Part shown: positions 43,931 to 54,589 of the stretch, piece by piece
How the letters are laid out: every line of letters starts with the position of its first letter
Numbering within the stretch: the first letter of the stretch is position 1
Source: Lentinula raphanica
Taxonomy: Eukaryota; Basidiomycota; Agaricomycetes; Agaricales; Omphalotaceae
Length of the DNA: 64,000 nucleotides
Direction: 5' to 3'
Assembly: GCA_027919835.1 (NCBI GenBank)
Contig: JANVFP010000051.1
Span: 1 to 64,000 of the forward strand
The notes under the pieces: model-generated
Databases searched by the model: none
Told to the model about the DNA's origin: nothing
Seen by the model: the letters and a program-made list of their open reading frames with translations, nothing else
Position numbers and translations under genes: made by a program

Positions 43931-46900
43931 CTAATCAGCACGATCCAAGGCAATAAGTCGGTATAGACCGTCCTTGAGACGCTCTCTCTCGACTCCTAAA
44001 GCACTACTGTGGCTCGCAAAAGTACTCATCTTTACGTCCTGTTCCTCCCATGTCAAGTTCGACACTACGGCTTGTCTAGTCTTCGGACTGGTCGGTATCC
44101 TCGAACGAATGGTCTGGTTGTCCGGTCTAAAGAAGAAAAGCCGCAATCTCTGCGCGTTAGCGTGACCCCGCATTATCGTACCATCCAATTCTCTCAGCAC
44201 AAAAGACCCGTTGTCCGTCTTCTCATGGATGATATAAGGTCCCGAATAGGTCCAGTCCGTCTTGTTTCCCTTCTGCGTCTCGAGTTGCGACTCTCGAAGC
44301 CATACATACATGCCTTCTTCGTATTCGTGGAAGTCGTATCGTCCTCCGTGTCGTTTCAGCTGATCGTCTATCGCCCTTTGTCTGCTCGCCCTGACTTTAG
44401 CGTAAGAAAGTCGCAGCTTGGCGTCCCTTCTCTGTAGTTGCAGAATTCGGATGGCGATTAAGTCTACCGTCGTTTGTACTTGGTCCCAGTCTAGCATCTG
44501 CCACGTCGTTTCGGAAATGTCGAAGGATAATACTGGGTGAGTTCCATAAAGAAGAAAGTAAGGAGAAAACCCTGTAGACCGCGATGCCGTGATCCTCAAC
44601 GCCAACAACCCTGGATTGATTAGGCTCGGCCACGTTCCAATCGCGTCTCCCGCGGCCTTAACGATGGCTTCCACTAGAGGCACATGAGCCCTTTCCACGA
44701 CTCCGTTACCCTGCGGATGATAAGGCGTAGAAACCACGATCGTGCATCTATACTGAGTGGTCAATAATTCTTTAACTTCCCTTTGGAATTCTGGTCCGGC
44801 GTCCATGGATATGACTGGGATACATCCAAACCTACAAATCAACTGATCATATATGAATTGAGCGACAACACTCGCCGTCAACACCTTCAAAGCTTTAGCT
44901 TCCGGCCACAATATATTTGGCTCTATCGCGTGGACGATATACTTGAATCCGCCCGCTCCCACCGGCATGTGGATACTATCCAAGTTGAAATGTCGGAGTA
45001 GGGAAGTCTGCCAGGAAACGTTCATGGGTACCAACGGAATGCTTCGCGCCATCTTCTGGCATTCAATGCAAGACCTCACGAAGTAGGAAACCGAGTCGAA
45101 TAGGTTCGGCCAATAAAACTTTCCTGCAACGTGTTTGTAAGTTCCATCTCTTCCTCGGTGTCCTACCTCGTTGTGTGCTTTCGCTAATATCTCCCCCCTC
45201 TTCTCAAAACTCTCTATCACCAGCCTGGGCAGCTCCTCATTCTTCTTCTTCGGCAACATCCATATCTTTCCGTCTCTCAAAAAGAATCTCCGCGTTCGTT
45301 TGAAAAATGCTATGCGTTGTTTGTCAGATTGAATTCGGGAGGGAACCATACCTGTTTCGAGAAACCTTCTGATTTCCCTCCAATACACTTCACCATCGTC
45401 ATCTCTCAAACTATTCCCTCCGCTTTTCCCTTCCTTCACCACCTCTTCAAAATGCACCCCCGGCTCGTACAACGTCACCTCGAGCTCTCTTGTTTCGTCC
45501 CCTATTGCGAATCGTTCCACTATTGTGGAGGATACCTTTCTCGCGAAGAACTCTCTCATCGGTTGAATAGCTACCGATGAGTTCGCCCTCGCCACGTTGA
45601 CAAAGAACAACTCGTCCGCTTCGCCTATCTCTTCCCTTCGCAAGTCCAGGGCTTGGGTGTCCTCTAAGGTCGCGGTACTTCTCTTGAACGTCTCGTTATA
45701 TCTTCCCGAAAACCTAATGGACATCAGTTCGAATAGGTAGTGTAAATTCACCTGTTCTTCGTTCTTCATCCTCTGATACTCTTGATGCCAGGTCAAGTTG
45801 TCTATGAAGCCGTCTAGGAACTTCTCTTGTTCTTCCTCCGTTTCTACTTCTTCTCCTTCCGCTCTAGGCCTTCTCGACAGCCCATCTTCCGCCTTGTGCG
45901 CCGAAGCTGGAACGTGATTAGTTTCGAAGTTGAACAACTTACACCAGGTTACCCATCTCAAAACGGGCGCGTTCGGCACGTCGTCTGGAGTTTTCAACAT
46001 TTGTGCCAAGGATATAGCGTCGTGGTCGAGTCGAAAAAGAATCCCCCAGATGCGATGTCGTAGTTCTTTGAATGCTCGATAAACGCTGTACAGCTCCGAC
46101 TTCGGTTGTCCATAATTCTGTTCACGCTCGTTGAACGTACACGATCCGAATCCTGCTGGTCGTTTCGTCTTGTCTCTAATTTGGTAGAGGCTCCATCCCG
46201 CCCCCGAGTAACATCCGTCCACCGCCACTATAACCAACCCTTCATCTGAAATCCTCGGTTTCCGAGTCACCATTCTCGCCGCTTCGTAGTCTATGGCAAT
46301 GATAACCGGGGCCCTCGAGATTCTGTGCTTGAGTTCGTCGAACGCCTCCATTGCTTCTCCTGTGAAAACGAACTCTTTCTCTGTCAAGTCTCTCAGCAGT
46401 ACCGTCAAAGGCTTCGCGACGATAGAAAACTTTTGAATCCATCTCCTCCCTACTCCCGCTACCCCCAAAAAACCTCTTACCTCCGTCGTGCTTTGCGGTA
46501 TCGGCCAAGTTAGGATTTTCGTTACCATGGATGGTTCCATAATCCACCCTTCTAGAGCCACGACCGTCCCTACTATCTTCAATCTTATCGCTGCTACGAT
46601 GGCTTTGGACCCTGACGCGGTGATTCCCGCTTCAATCATAGTGCCTAAAAGTAAGTCCATTCGCTCGACGTACTCCCATACAAACCTTCTGATTCCGGGA
46701 TGTATTTCTTGTTCCTCGTAGCGCGTCGTCGGACCCTTCAAACCACAGTCGTCAATAAACACACTCGAAAACTCTCGTACCTGTTCGATCGAGTGATTCG
46801 TGCATCGCTGAAAGTCCTGTATCGCATTTGTAAAACCCATCACCATGGTCGCTTGCTGTCGCGCCCCAACCGGAGAGGTGAACGCAAACATGGGCCTCGA

Positions 46901-47860
46901 TTTCTCGTCCACCCATCGCGCGTCGAACCCTGAAAACAAATCGAAAAGTCCATACATCGCGTGTCCGATATAGCTCTCGGCGAATTCATTCACATTCGGC
47001 GGCAAACTCGCATCCTGTATAGTGACGGAATTCAGCTCTTCCAGATTAATGACAAGACGCACCCCTTTCTTCTTCTTCACCGCAAACATAGCCGACCGGT
47101 AACTTGACGTGGTCGGCTCAAACTTACCTATCTTTTCCGCTTTTAAAATCTCCTCCACCACTTCATCTTTAATGGCTCTTGGAATCGGTATCGGCGCCCT
47201 TTGCCATGGCGTGTGTTCTATAGTGGGAATTGCGTAGTCGGGGAAGTATTTGCGTGAAAACGAACCTCTCTCCGCCTGCTCCCAGGCGAATGCCATCTCC
47301 CTCTTCTTCAAAACCCACGCTATCAGGTCGACTTCCCGCTTCTTCAAGATACCTTCCTCTACTCGGCCTAGCATCTCTTCCATTCTCTCTTTCGTCATTC
47401 TTCCTACATGATACTCCAGGTTCTCCCATTCTGGCGGCTCCTCGGGCAACTCCAATGGCACTGTTTTCGGTATAACTTTGAATTGCTGCGCTACTGGGTC
47501 AGGGAAATAAGTGGGAACGGGACGATACTTTCGGTGCACCGGCTTATATTTCGTCCTCGGTTTCTTTCCGGGGAGGTTGGTGCTCCCTACTGCCCCTACT
47601 TCTCCAATTCTCTCTGTCGTTCCTGCAAACTCCGGGAATGCTCTAGCTGTCCACATCGAATCAGTATTAACGGTCATATAATTGCCAGACGCCAACGCGT
47701 ACTGGCGTAAGCAACGATCAAGAAAAGGTGAGGGGTTAACTTCGAATAGTGAATCAAAATCCTGATACTCAACATTGCCCAGCAGGGCCTCTAACGATCT
47801 TCCTATGGTTGCTGATGTCGACGACGCTTGGAAGACCGACCGCGTCGTCTCCTTCAAAAA
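43931..47860 (-). CDS. Pol polyprotein (RT, RNase H, integrase) of outer element
   Basis: About 1308 residues, open from the shift site to the stop at 43931. The first 200 residues are a linker and RT fingers region. RT: FDLFSGFDARW with the first catalytic Asp (about 305), VMGFTNAIQDFQR, and SSVFIDDCGL (about 367), i.e. F-I-D-D in place of the common Y-x-D-D. RNase H (about 555-690): AVDGCYSGAGW, KSELYSVYRAF, LDHDAISL, AEDGLSRRP, which supply D-E-D-D. Integrase: zinc module HNEVGHRGRDG..CIECQ, then core residues in LDSIHMP, SMDAGPEF and GNGVVERAH; a GPY-like module (SGPYIIHEKTDNGSF) closes it. No chromodomain is seen, unlike the inner element. Confidence 0.92.
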   Translation of the reverse strand, partial: FLKETTRSVFQASSTSATIGRSLEALLGNVEYQDFDSLFEVNPSPFLDRCLRQYALASGNYMTVNTDSMWTARAFPEFAGTTERIGEVGAVGSTNLPGKKPRTKYKPVHRKYRPVPTYFPDPVAQQFKVIPKTVPLELPEEPPEWENLEYHVGRMTKERMEEMLGRVEEGILKKREVDLIAWVLKKREMAFAWEQAERGSFSRKYFPDYAIPTIEHTPWQRAPIPIPRAIKDEVVEEILKAEKIGKFEPTTSSYRSAMFAVKKKKGVRLVINLEELNSVTIQDASLPPNVNEFAESYIGHAMYGLFDLFSGFDARWVDEKSRPMFAFTSPVGARQQATMVMGFTNAIQDFQRCTNHSIEQVREFSSVFIDDCGLKGPTTRYEEQEIHPGIRRFVWEYVERMDLLLGTMIEAGITASGSKAIVAAIRLKIVGTVVALEGWIMEPSMVTKILTWPIPQSTTEVRGFLGVAGVGRRWIQKFSIVAKPLTVLLRDLTEKEFVFTGEAMEAFDELKHRISRAPVIIAIDYEAARMVTRKPRISDEGLVIVAVDGCYSGAGWSLYQIRDKTKRPAGFGSCTFNEREQNYGQPKSELYSVYRAFKELRHRIWGILFRLDHDAISLAQMLKTPDDVPNAPVLRWVTWCKLFNFETNHVPASAHKAEDGLSRRPRAEGEEVETEEEQEKFLDGFIDNLTWHQEYQRMKNEEQVNLHYLFELMSIRFSGRYNETFKRSTATLEDTQALDLRREEIGEADELFFVNVARANSSVAIQPMREFFARKVSSTIVERFAIGDETRELEVTLYEPGVHFEEVVKEGKSGGNSLRDDDGEVYWREIRRFLETGMVPSRIQSDKQRIAFFKRTRRFFLRDGKIWMLPKKKNEELPRLVIESFEKRGEILAKAHNEVGHRGRDGTYKHVAGKFYWPNLFDSVSYFVRSCIECQKMARSIPLVPMNVSWQTSLLRHFNLDSIHMPVGAGGFKYIVHAIEPNILWPEAKALKVLTASVVAQFIYDQLICRFGCIPVISMDAGPEFQREVKELLTTQYRCTIVVSTPYHPQGNGVVERAHVPLVEAIVKAAGDAIGTWPSLINPGLLALRITASRSTGFSPYFLLYGTHPVLSFDISETTWQMLDWDQVQTTVDLIAIRILQLQRRDAKLRLSYAKVRASRQRAIDDQLKRHGGRYDFHEYEEGMYVWLRESQLETQKGNKTDWTYSGPYIIHEKTDNGSFVLRELDGTIMRGHANAQRLRLFFFRPDNQTIRSRIPTSPKTRQAVVSNLTWEEQDVKMSTFASHSSALGVERERLKDGLYRLIALDRAD

Positions 47861-47863
47861 CCC
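47854..47863 (-). promoter_or_regulatory. -1 frameshift site between Gag-PR and Pol of outer element
   Basis: The coding strand reads G GGT TTT followed at once by the Gag-PR stop TGA. GGGTTTT fits the X-XXY-YYZ slippery pattern in the correct register, and the -1 frame continues directly into the pol frame, which has no ATG near its beginning. Confidence 0.8.
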
Positions 47864-50448
47864 TCGTACTCATACTCCTCTTCGTCGTAAGCGTTCCCGC
47901 TGGAACCTGTTCCTTTCGCTTCTTCGTACCTCCCATTCGAACTGGCCTCCTTCAATCTCGTCGGACCCCGATTCTTGCCGATGGAATTCTGATTTCTTCT
48001 GTCTTCCGGGTCTGTCAGCGCTAGCGTCAGATGAGGGTTTCTTTCCTTGTCGCCGTCATTCCAAAGCAACAGCTGCATATGTCCCGCTCGCCAATAGTCA
48101 ATCCGGCAAGCGTACCACTGTAGGAAGGGTTGGCCCAGGATGATGTCCCAATTCGGATTGAGTTGGTGTCGGGAAATGAATAGGTGGTGAGGAAATTCGT
48201 ATTTTCCTATTTTCATGGGAAGGTCAACAATTACTCCCCGTAGCTGCTCCGGCTCTCCGTGGATGCCCTTGAGGCCCCACTTCATGCCTTCCAAATCCAT
48301 AGGCATTCCCGTCTTTTCAGGAATATCCTCCGCTCCCACGTTCAACTCCGATCCAGTATCGATCATCGCTCGGAACTGCCTCCCCCCAATCATCACAACA
48401 AAGACTCCCGTGACCATCGCATAATACTTAGTCGTGCTCTGGGTCACCGCGTTCGAATAGGTCTGCAGAAATCCCTGCAACCTCGGTTTATCTTCCTCTG
48501 CCACGCATAACCCTGACGACACCTGACCTTCATCGTACTCATACCCTTCGTCGACCACTGCCTCGGTTCCGTCCTCCTCATATTGAGATATTATGGCACT
48601 CACCATTTCCTTCCCGTATTCCCTACGGGTCCTTGCTACCTCGGATATCAACTTCTGCAACGCCGGACTACATCCCACGAGATCTGCCAGCGACAGTGTT
48701 ATTTCGGTGTCTAGTACCTTGTCCAAGACCTTCTTGGGGTCCGCCTTCTTCTGCAAATCTGAAGTGTAATGGAAACTCGTCCCCGCGTTCTTCCCTCCAG
48801 CGTCGCGCGTTACCTTTGATTCGGACATTTCGATGTCCCGTTCGCTCTTCTCCTTTCCTTTCGATGTCGACGGTTGTGATTTCTTCCACCCTTCTTGTCG
48901 ATTGATAGGGTTCGGCGGCACCGGAACTTCGATCTTGGCCATTCTTTCACTATCTTCTTTCCTCCCCGGCTTCTCGGTAGTGATAGTTGGCTCCGGTGGT
49001 ACTCCTCTCACCACTGGTGGACGATAGCCCGGCTTATCGAAGTTGTTTGGGTCCCGGTCCACTCTTTTCTTGTTTTCTCGCCCCTGTTGACTCGACGGGT
49101 TGAAGCGTGCTGTTTCCCTTCCCGATCGCAGGGAGGGATATACTTGGCCTTCCATAACCTCGTCCATCCTTTGCTGGTCCAACGAAGCCACGCCGAAAAT
49201 GTCGTTTCCGAACACGTCGGTGTTTCTGTAAGAAAATGAAGCTGGGCTAGCGCTAAGCACTGGCCCCGTACGCTCGACTCCGTTAGTAGGGTTAGAAGAC
49301 GAATTCCCCCTCAACATCCCCGCGACACCTCCCGACACTCCGAAAGGAATCCTAGGGAGGTCCTGCCCGTTAGGCAATGTGTATTTCCTCGCTATGTAGT
49401 CATAGACCACTAAGTTCTCCCGTACCAAGTTCGGCATTTCCGGGCACTTCGCCGGTACCGATCCATCCACATGAGGAACTCCGCACACGAAACAAAAACG
49501 CACCCCGTCTCGTGAGGAAGATCCCCTCCCTGGTCCTTGCATGGAAGCCGTAGCCATCCTCGCCATAGAGAGAGAGAGTTCGTCCATTCTTCTCGTTATC
49601 TCCTCCATCGCTGACTTACCCTTCCAGTCTGCGTTGGTATCCTCTTCCGCGATTCGCACCTTCTTACCTTTCGCCTTTTCTCCTAGGCTCTTTCTTACTT
49701 TGGCCTCTTCTTCGTCATCCTCCTCCCTACGCTTGAGTCTGGATTGTAGTCGCTGTCGGACCTCTTCCAAGTCCTCTTCGTCGCTGTCCCAGTTGTGATG
49801 AAGGATGGAATCCTTGTTATCGATCTTCTCATGCAAAAGTTTGATGATGGCGTCTATAGTCGGCGGGTTGGTTTTCTTCTTGTTTTCCGCTGGTAACTTC
49901 TTCTCTACGGTCTTCTGGTCCTTCTTAGGGAGTCCTTGCAAGAAATAATATCCTTTCAATTCATTGGTCAGCATCTTTTGTTTAAGCAGCGGCGCCGCAA
50001 TCGAGAAAAACTTTCGCTGATACTTATCCACGTCCGATCGCTTCATGATCGGCTCTTCGTTAGACCACAGGATGCAGCTATCTTCCAAGTCTCGCATCGT
50101 GATTTCGGGAGGCTCTTCGTGCGCCGAAAACATCTGCAACAGCATTTTGCTTGCCTCGTCCCAGGTTTTACCTTCTATCTCCGGATCGAACTCCGGCATG
50201 AAGCGTATATCGTTCTTGATAGACCGGCTTGAATAGCGAACGATGTAGTCTACCAACCTATTGGGGTCAGTGATCCCAGCTCTCATACCATGTGCCTCGA
50301 TTTGTTCCAAGAACTCCCGCGTATCTTTCCCTTCGAATTTAGGAGCATCCGGCATACCTGGCACGGGCATAGGCATAATAAGTGCAGGCCTCTGCGACAT
50401 ATCGGACGCGTTCGACTCCGACGCGCTCACGACGACTCGATCTGACAT
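47854..50448 (-). CDS. Gag-protease polyprotein of outer element
   Basis: 864 codons from ATG 50448 to TGA 47854. The first 230 residues form the capsid-like part (KFEGKDTREFLEQIEAHG ... ITMRDLEDSCILWSNEEP), followed by charged coiled segments (about 230-290, Glu/Lys-rich). A zinc-knuckle-like CFVCGVPH..C (C-x2-C-x3-H-x8-C, unusual spacing) sits near residue 320. After a low-complexity linker, the retropepsin is at about 705-800: FRAMIDTGSELNV with the catalytic Asp-Thr-Gly, and the closing WDIILGQPFLQ strand. The final residues are acidic. The frame ends in the shift site into pol. Confidence 0.9.
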   Translation of the reverse strand: MSDRVVVSASESNASDMSQRPALIMPMPVPGMPDAPKFEGKDTREFLEQIEAHGMRAGITDPNRLVDYIVRYSSRSIKNDIRFMPEFDPEIEGKTWDEASKMLLQMFSAHEEPPEITMRDLEDSCILWSNEEPIMKRSDVDKYQRKFFSIAAPLLKQKMLTNELKGYYFLQGLPKKDQKTVEKKLPAENKKKTNPPTIDAIIKLLHEKIDNKDSILHHNWDSDEEDLEEVRQRLQSRLKRREEDDEEEAKVRKSLGEKAKGKKVRIAEEDTNADWKGKSAMEEITRRMDELSLSMARMATASMQGPGRGSSSRDGVRFCFVCGVPHVDGSVPAKCPEMPNLVRENLVVYDYIARKYTLPNGQDLPRIPFGVSGGVAGMLRGNSSSNPTNGVERTGPVLSASPASFSYRNTDVFGNDIFGVASLDQQRMDEVMEGQVYPSLRSGRETARFNPSSQQGRENKKRVDRDPNNFDKPGYRPPVVRGVPPEPTITTEKPGRKEDSERMAKIEVPVPPNPINRQEGWKKSQPSTSKGKEKSERDIEMSESKVTRDAGGKNAGTSFHYTSDLQKKADPKKVLDKVLDTEITLSLADLVGCSPALQKLISEVARTRREYGKEMVSAIISQYEEDGTEAVVDEGYEYDEGQVSSGLCVAEEDKPRLQGFLQTYSNAVTQSTTKYYAMVTGVFVVMIGGRQFRAMIDTGSELNVGAEDIPEKTGMPMDLEGMKWGLKGIHGEPEQLRGVIVDLPMKIGKYEFPHHLFISRHQLNPNWDIILGQPFLQWYACRIDYWRAGHMQLLLWNDGDKERNPHLTLALTDPEDRRNQNSIGKNRGPTRLKEASSNGRYEEAKGTGSSGNAYDEEEYEYEGF

Positions 50449-50509
50449 GGTTAGTTTAACGGTATGAATAGGTGGAACGTACGTAAAACCGTTCTACGGA
50501 AAACTTGCC

Positions 50510-50527
50510 CCCTCGCAGTGGGCTCCA
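50510..50527 (-). promoter_or_regulatory. Candidate tRNA primer-binding site of outer element
   Basis: On the coding strand, TGGAGCCCACTGCGAGGG starts one base after the 5' LTR. TGG at its start would pair with a tRNA CCA end. I could not assign the tRNA; matching it against the host tRNA set would decide. Confidence 0.5.
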
Positions 50528-50528
50528 C

Positions 50529-51190
50529 TGAAGACGAATGAGTTGTTCCACGAGAGGAACTGAAGGGGCTTAGTCGAGAACGGCGAGTAGCGTAGAGCTA
50601 CAAAATGTATTAGTATGGTTTCGGTAAACGTTCACGTATCTTCGATCGACTCTTCCGTCGATTCTTCAATGCAAATGGCTACTTCGAGCCTCCTTGATAG
50701 TCCGTTGGCTGCTGCGAGCCTCTTAAGTCACAGATGAGAGAAAGAGTCCAAGTGGGAAGAATACATTCACAAGCTCTCGTAGAGCCTACATATAGTCCAG
50801 CGCCAATTAACAAGTCCAAACGTTCATGATCGTCGAAAGAAGATGTTTCGAACGTCAACTTCGCTCAGGTCTGACGTCGGGGTTCCGCTTGACGCAATCC
50901 CCCAGAGACAAAGAGTCCCGCCAACTCTCTTCACTTGCTCAAGGTGAAGTTCTCTGGTGGCGGTCCGGACGCTCGACCTTCGCTCGGTATCAGTTCTGTA
51001 GGTAGAGAAGAATTAAAAAGATCATAAGTAAAAGAAAACATACGAAAATATTAAGTCCATTCGGTACGTTGAATTAAGGCTGTCAAGTCGTCGATCGATG
51101 GCCATCCTATTTATCTTCGCGCAGATCGTCCGAGTGCCAAAAGAGAACATAGCGCCTAAGTCGACCGTTGACGAAGTCGACACTACCACA
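50529..51190 (-). repeat. 5' LTR of outer element
   Basis: Direct repeat of 29106-29767, same length and no difference seen by eye. Contains the promoter of the outer element's transcript, which runs leftward. Confidence 0.92.
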
Positions 51191-52491
51191 GAACGTGTTT
51201 AGGGTACAAATTTGAGCTCTGACTACGTGTTCAACACTCAACCATCCGTTGCCCACTCTACAATCCAGTGTGTTTCGCCTGATGCTGTTAAACCAAAGAT
51301 TGGAGAGATGGACGCGCGTCGTGAACGAATGAATGGAGCCAGATGCGGTGATTGGGCTCTTTGAACAGGGGGTATGTCCTCACCCTGTATCACTTCTTCG
51401 TCCTGACGGTTTACTCCGTGTTATTTTCAGTTGATGGGTATCGAAACCTCTACTGCCCACAGCTCGGAATTCTCATCTACATCTGCTGGCATCGCAGTCT
51501 AGGAGCTCGCAAAAGCTCATTCTTCTGTCTCTGTATGCTGTGACGTGATCTTCGCTTTGGTCAACACGCTCTCTCATTACCTCCTAACCACAAATACTAA
51601 TACTTACATTTCGCAGGTCGTCCTTGCCACTTGGCATAGAAGCCCAAATGTTTGGTCTTGCCACAGGCTTGCATTCGCCCCTCTCCTTTCCATACACTTA
51701 CACCCGAGACCAGTACAAAAAATCATAGTGGGAACCCTCCAAGGCGTGGTCTTTTCTTTTAACCGAACTCTTGACAGAGTCATCGAGGCAGCAGGCTGCT
51801 CGCGCACAACGCCGCACGCAGGAAGGAGGCAGGGCTGAGCCTTGTGAAAGAGGCGGCAATGACGAAATGGTCGGCGAGCAAGGTGTCGCGCAGGAAATTA
51901 GTGCGGAATGCGATACAGTAGATAAGAGGGCTAGATGCTGATAGAGAGACGCGGGGTGGAGAAGTTTTCAAAGGATTTGAAGATTGTAAGCCGTATTGTA
52001 TTCCTTGTTTGTACTCTAGTTGATATTTCTTTCTCGTATTCCAGGGCGCGATAGGGATATATGAAGGAACATCTAATAATCAGCTACAAATCCAGGTTTA
52101 CGCAGAAGGACTAAGTGTATGCCTCGACTCAATCAAAATTTTGTGCATATACATCCCAGATAGTCGTGTTTGACACCGCAGGGCATTGCTCTCTTCTATT
52201 CTTTGAGAGAGAGTTTCCATATGAGAGCATTTCGATTCTCACTCGTGAATTCAACATTCTTACATTTTTGTCGTTGAAGGGACTTTCAGAACTGGACAGA
52301 TTCGGAGGGATCGTGCGCCAGGAAATAGGGCTAAAAAACCTCAGAATACGTATTTTCTTTCTTCCTCTTGACCACTCACAACTTGCTCACGCTAGCTTGA
52401 ACCATCTCGAAGAACCGCCCATTAGTCTATGTGTTTCGACTGTTCACGAACTCAATTTCCTGACTATCGCGTTTTGGACATTTGTGGACAG
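51191..52491. other. Host flank of outer element; duplicated relic, no intact gene
   Basis: From the GAAC duplication to about 51580 the sequence is homologous to 55310-55600 (TACAATCCAG, GTTAAACCAAAG, TTTTCAGTTGAT blocks), continuing the homology of 28860-29105 with 55070-55220. So the retrotransposon cut one duplicated unit in two. From 52320 the 5' flank of the next family copy begins. Confidence 0.6.
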
Positions 52492-53695
52492 ATGCTCTTA
52501 TTTGCATCAATTGCTTCAGGCTTTCGCCTAATCTTTCGACTTTTGCTTCGTTCCGTCTTGGCTCTGTTCTCCCCGCGCGGCCTCTCCATCCAAATCCTCG
52601 TCGTGTGCTTGCTCAACGTCACTGTTTTCACTTTACCGATGGACCAGGTCTCTCATGGTTCAACGAATGGCCCTGTTCTTGACGGTGAGTCACTCCGATG
52701 TTAGGCTACCACTCGAGCACCCACTAATGAATCGGGCGGCAGATATCTTTCTACAAACGTTCCAAGAGGGACATGTTCTTCTCATCGGCAACAGAAATTT
52801 CTGTTTGAATAGCGATCTCCTGCATGTTCATCCGTCGACTGCCTTGAGCTCATATAAAATTGGCCATGCTCGCTTCATGAATCCAGCTGCACGATCTCTC
52901 GCGATTAACCAGGCATGACAATATGCAGAACAGTATTCCCAGTATTATCCGACTGGTGATTGGAAAGAATGGAGGTATTTGGACGATGTTATGCTGCATC
53001 TGTGGCCTTCACTTGATGACGAAACGGCGAAGAGCTGGGTAGAAGTCCTGGCAGTGTTAATGACGAGAACTTTGACCAAGGGAAAAGGTAAAGAAAATTT
53101 CTGATGTCATGATAATTCAACTCATTGGAGGTTAGACATATGGTTAATCGAGTGTTACAACAAACCTGGCCAATCACCCTCGCAGGTAGAGGAGACGGCG
53201 TTCTTGTGGGTCAAACCCCTGCTCATTTCCGCTGACGACGAAGCACTGGTTCAGGTGGAGAACGATTACCCAGTCATCAGTGAACGAAACTGCCAATACC
53301 CAGACCACCGCTTGCTTGGAAAAATCCAAGAGAATTTTAACTTTGACCATGTGCGAATCTATGCTAAATCACATGCTGGATTCCCTGGTTCGAGCCGTAA
53401 AGCCGAATGGGAGGCTCAAGACGCAGCATGGGCGCAGGAATATAAAGAATATGTTGAGAAAAAGCAGAGGACGGGTAGGAAGACAAGTGGGAATCAACCG
53501 AAGAATTTTTCGGATGCCTTCTACTATTACAAGTTCATCTATGGTTACCTGGATGGCCTACGAGACGCAAAAGCTATATCGGAAGAGCAAGTGCTCAACT
53601 GGGATACTAACGTACTTTCACCGTTCCTGGCAGATCTGATCCAAGTAACAGAAAAGAAGGCAAGACGGGCACGCCCTACGAGTACCACTGGGTAG
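52492..53695 (+). pseudogene. Second-branch secreted-protein copy with one nonsense codon
   Basis: Exon 1 from ATG 52492 to 52684, intron to 52742 with CACTAATG branch point, exon 2 from 52743, intron before 53137, last exon to 53695. The layout and the hydrophobic core IQILVVCLLNVTVF followed by TLP match the 26408 gene. Exon 2 has an in-frame TGA at 52916-52918 where the sister copy has a lysine codon within the Ala-rich helix. Everything else, including splice sites, is open. The last exon is diverged but keeps VECY-like IECY, a FIYGYLDGL segment and a basic tail. Probably recently inactivated. Confidence 0.7.
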
Positions 53696-54589
53696 TCATC
53701 CCCAAGTTCAATCGGATGAGCTTGTTGGGTTCTGTCTGTGCGAACTCTATTATCACTGCCTCCAGTGCCACCCGTACTGCCCACCCTCCCTTATCCCACT
53801 CTCTATCTGTTCTCCTTCTTTGTTTCCTTATTCTTCTTCAACTGACTGTACATACAGTTTATACCACTTCCTCTATTCAAGTTCAATCATTGCAAGATGC
53901 TGGTGACCTATTACTTCTATCTCTTCCTGAAATAGAGTACATTTCTGTCGCATTTTCTACAACGTTGGCTGTTCTTCCTGGATCAACTGTGCATTCCATA
54001 CTATGTGTATTTATTCGTGGCACGTACTATCATCGCCTACTCCCTTGTAACAGTCTTTCTGCTTCTGGTCTCTCTCTCTTGCTGAATGAAAGGCCTTGAT
54101 GTCGTCGCAATACAACCTTTGAACGTTAGTCGTCCAACGTATCCCAGTGTTGAATTGAATCTCCAATGAGTCGTGTTCAACAATCTCGGTTGCAGAGGGT
54201 CAGTACAGTATAGCGTTATGTTCAACGTTGTTCGTTGAATCATTTTACAATCCTGACTTCACTGCTAGTAGCTAATAATTGGCATGACACTGCAAGGCAT
54301 CACTCTTTTCCTACACGATTCTTCGTGAGAGCTTTGAAACCATGGCAAAATCCTGTCATTTCCATTCGAAGTTTTAGCAGACTCTACTAATATAATGCAA
54401 GGTTGTCTTGCGAGAGTCTGCAGAGCTCTCGGAAACCGTTAACTACATGCTTTGTTGCTCTAAAGACTAAGTCACTCATAACCTGGTTACGCTGCCAGCT
54501 CGGGCTCGAACCTCGAAAAAAGGCCACTTGTTCGTGTGTTTCGAAAAATTCAGAGTGTCCACTTTGCTAACTATCGTGATGAGTATACA

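Larger units (their letters stand above)
29106..51190 (-). mobile_element. Outer Ty3/gypsy-type LTR retrotransposon, interrupted by a second one
   Basis: Two 662-bp direct LTRs, 29106-29767 and 50529-51190, that appear identical by eye, flanked by the 4-bp duplication GAAC (29102-29105 and 51191-51194). Genes are on the minus strand, so the 5' LTR is the right one. Order: LTR, Gag-PR, Pol (RT, RNase H, integrase), extra ORF, LTR. Removing the inner element and one CATAG copy leaves 9305 bp. Integrase after RNase H places it in the Ty3/gypsy group. Identical LTRs and open frames indicate recent insertion. It landed in duplicated host DNA next to a family relic. Confidence 0.95.
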
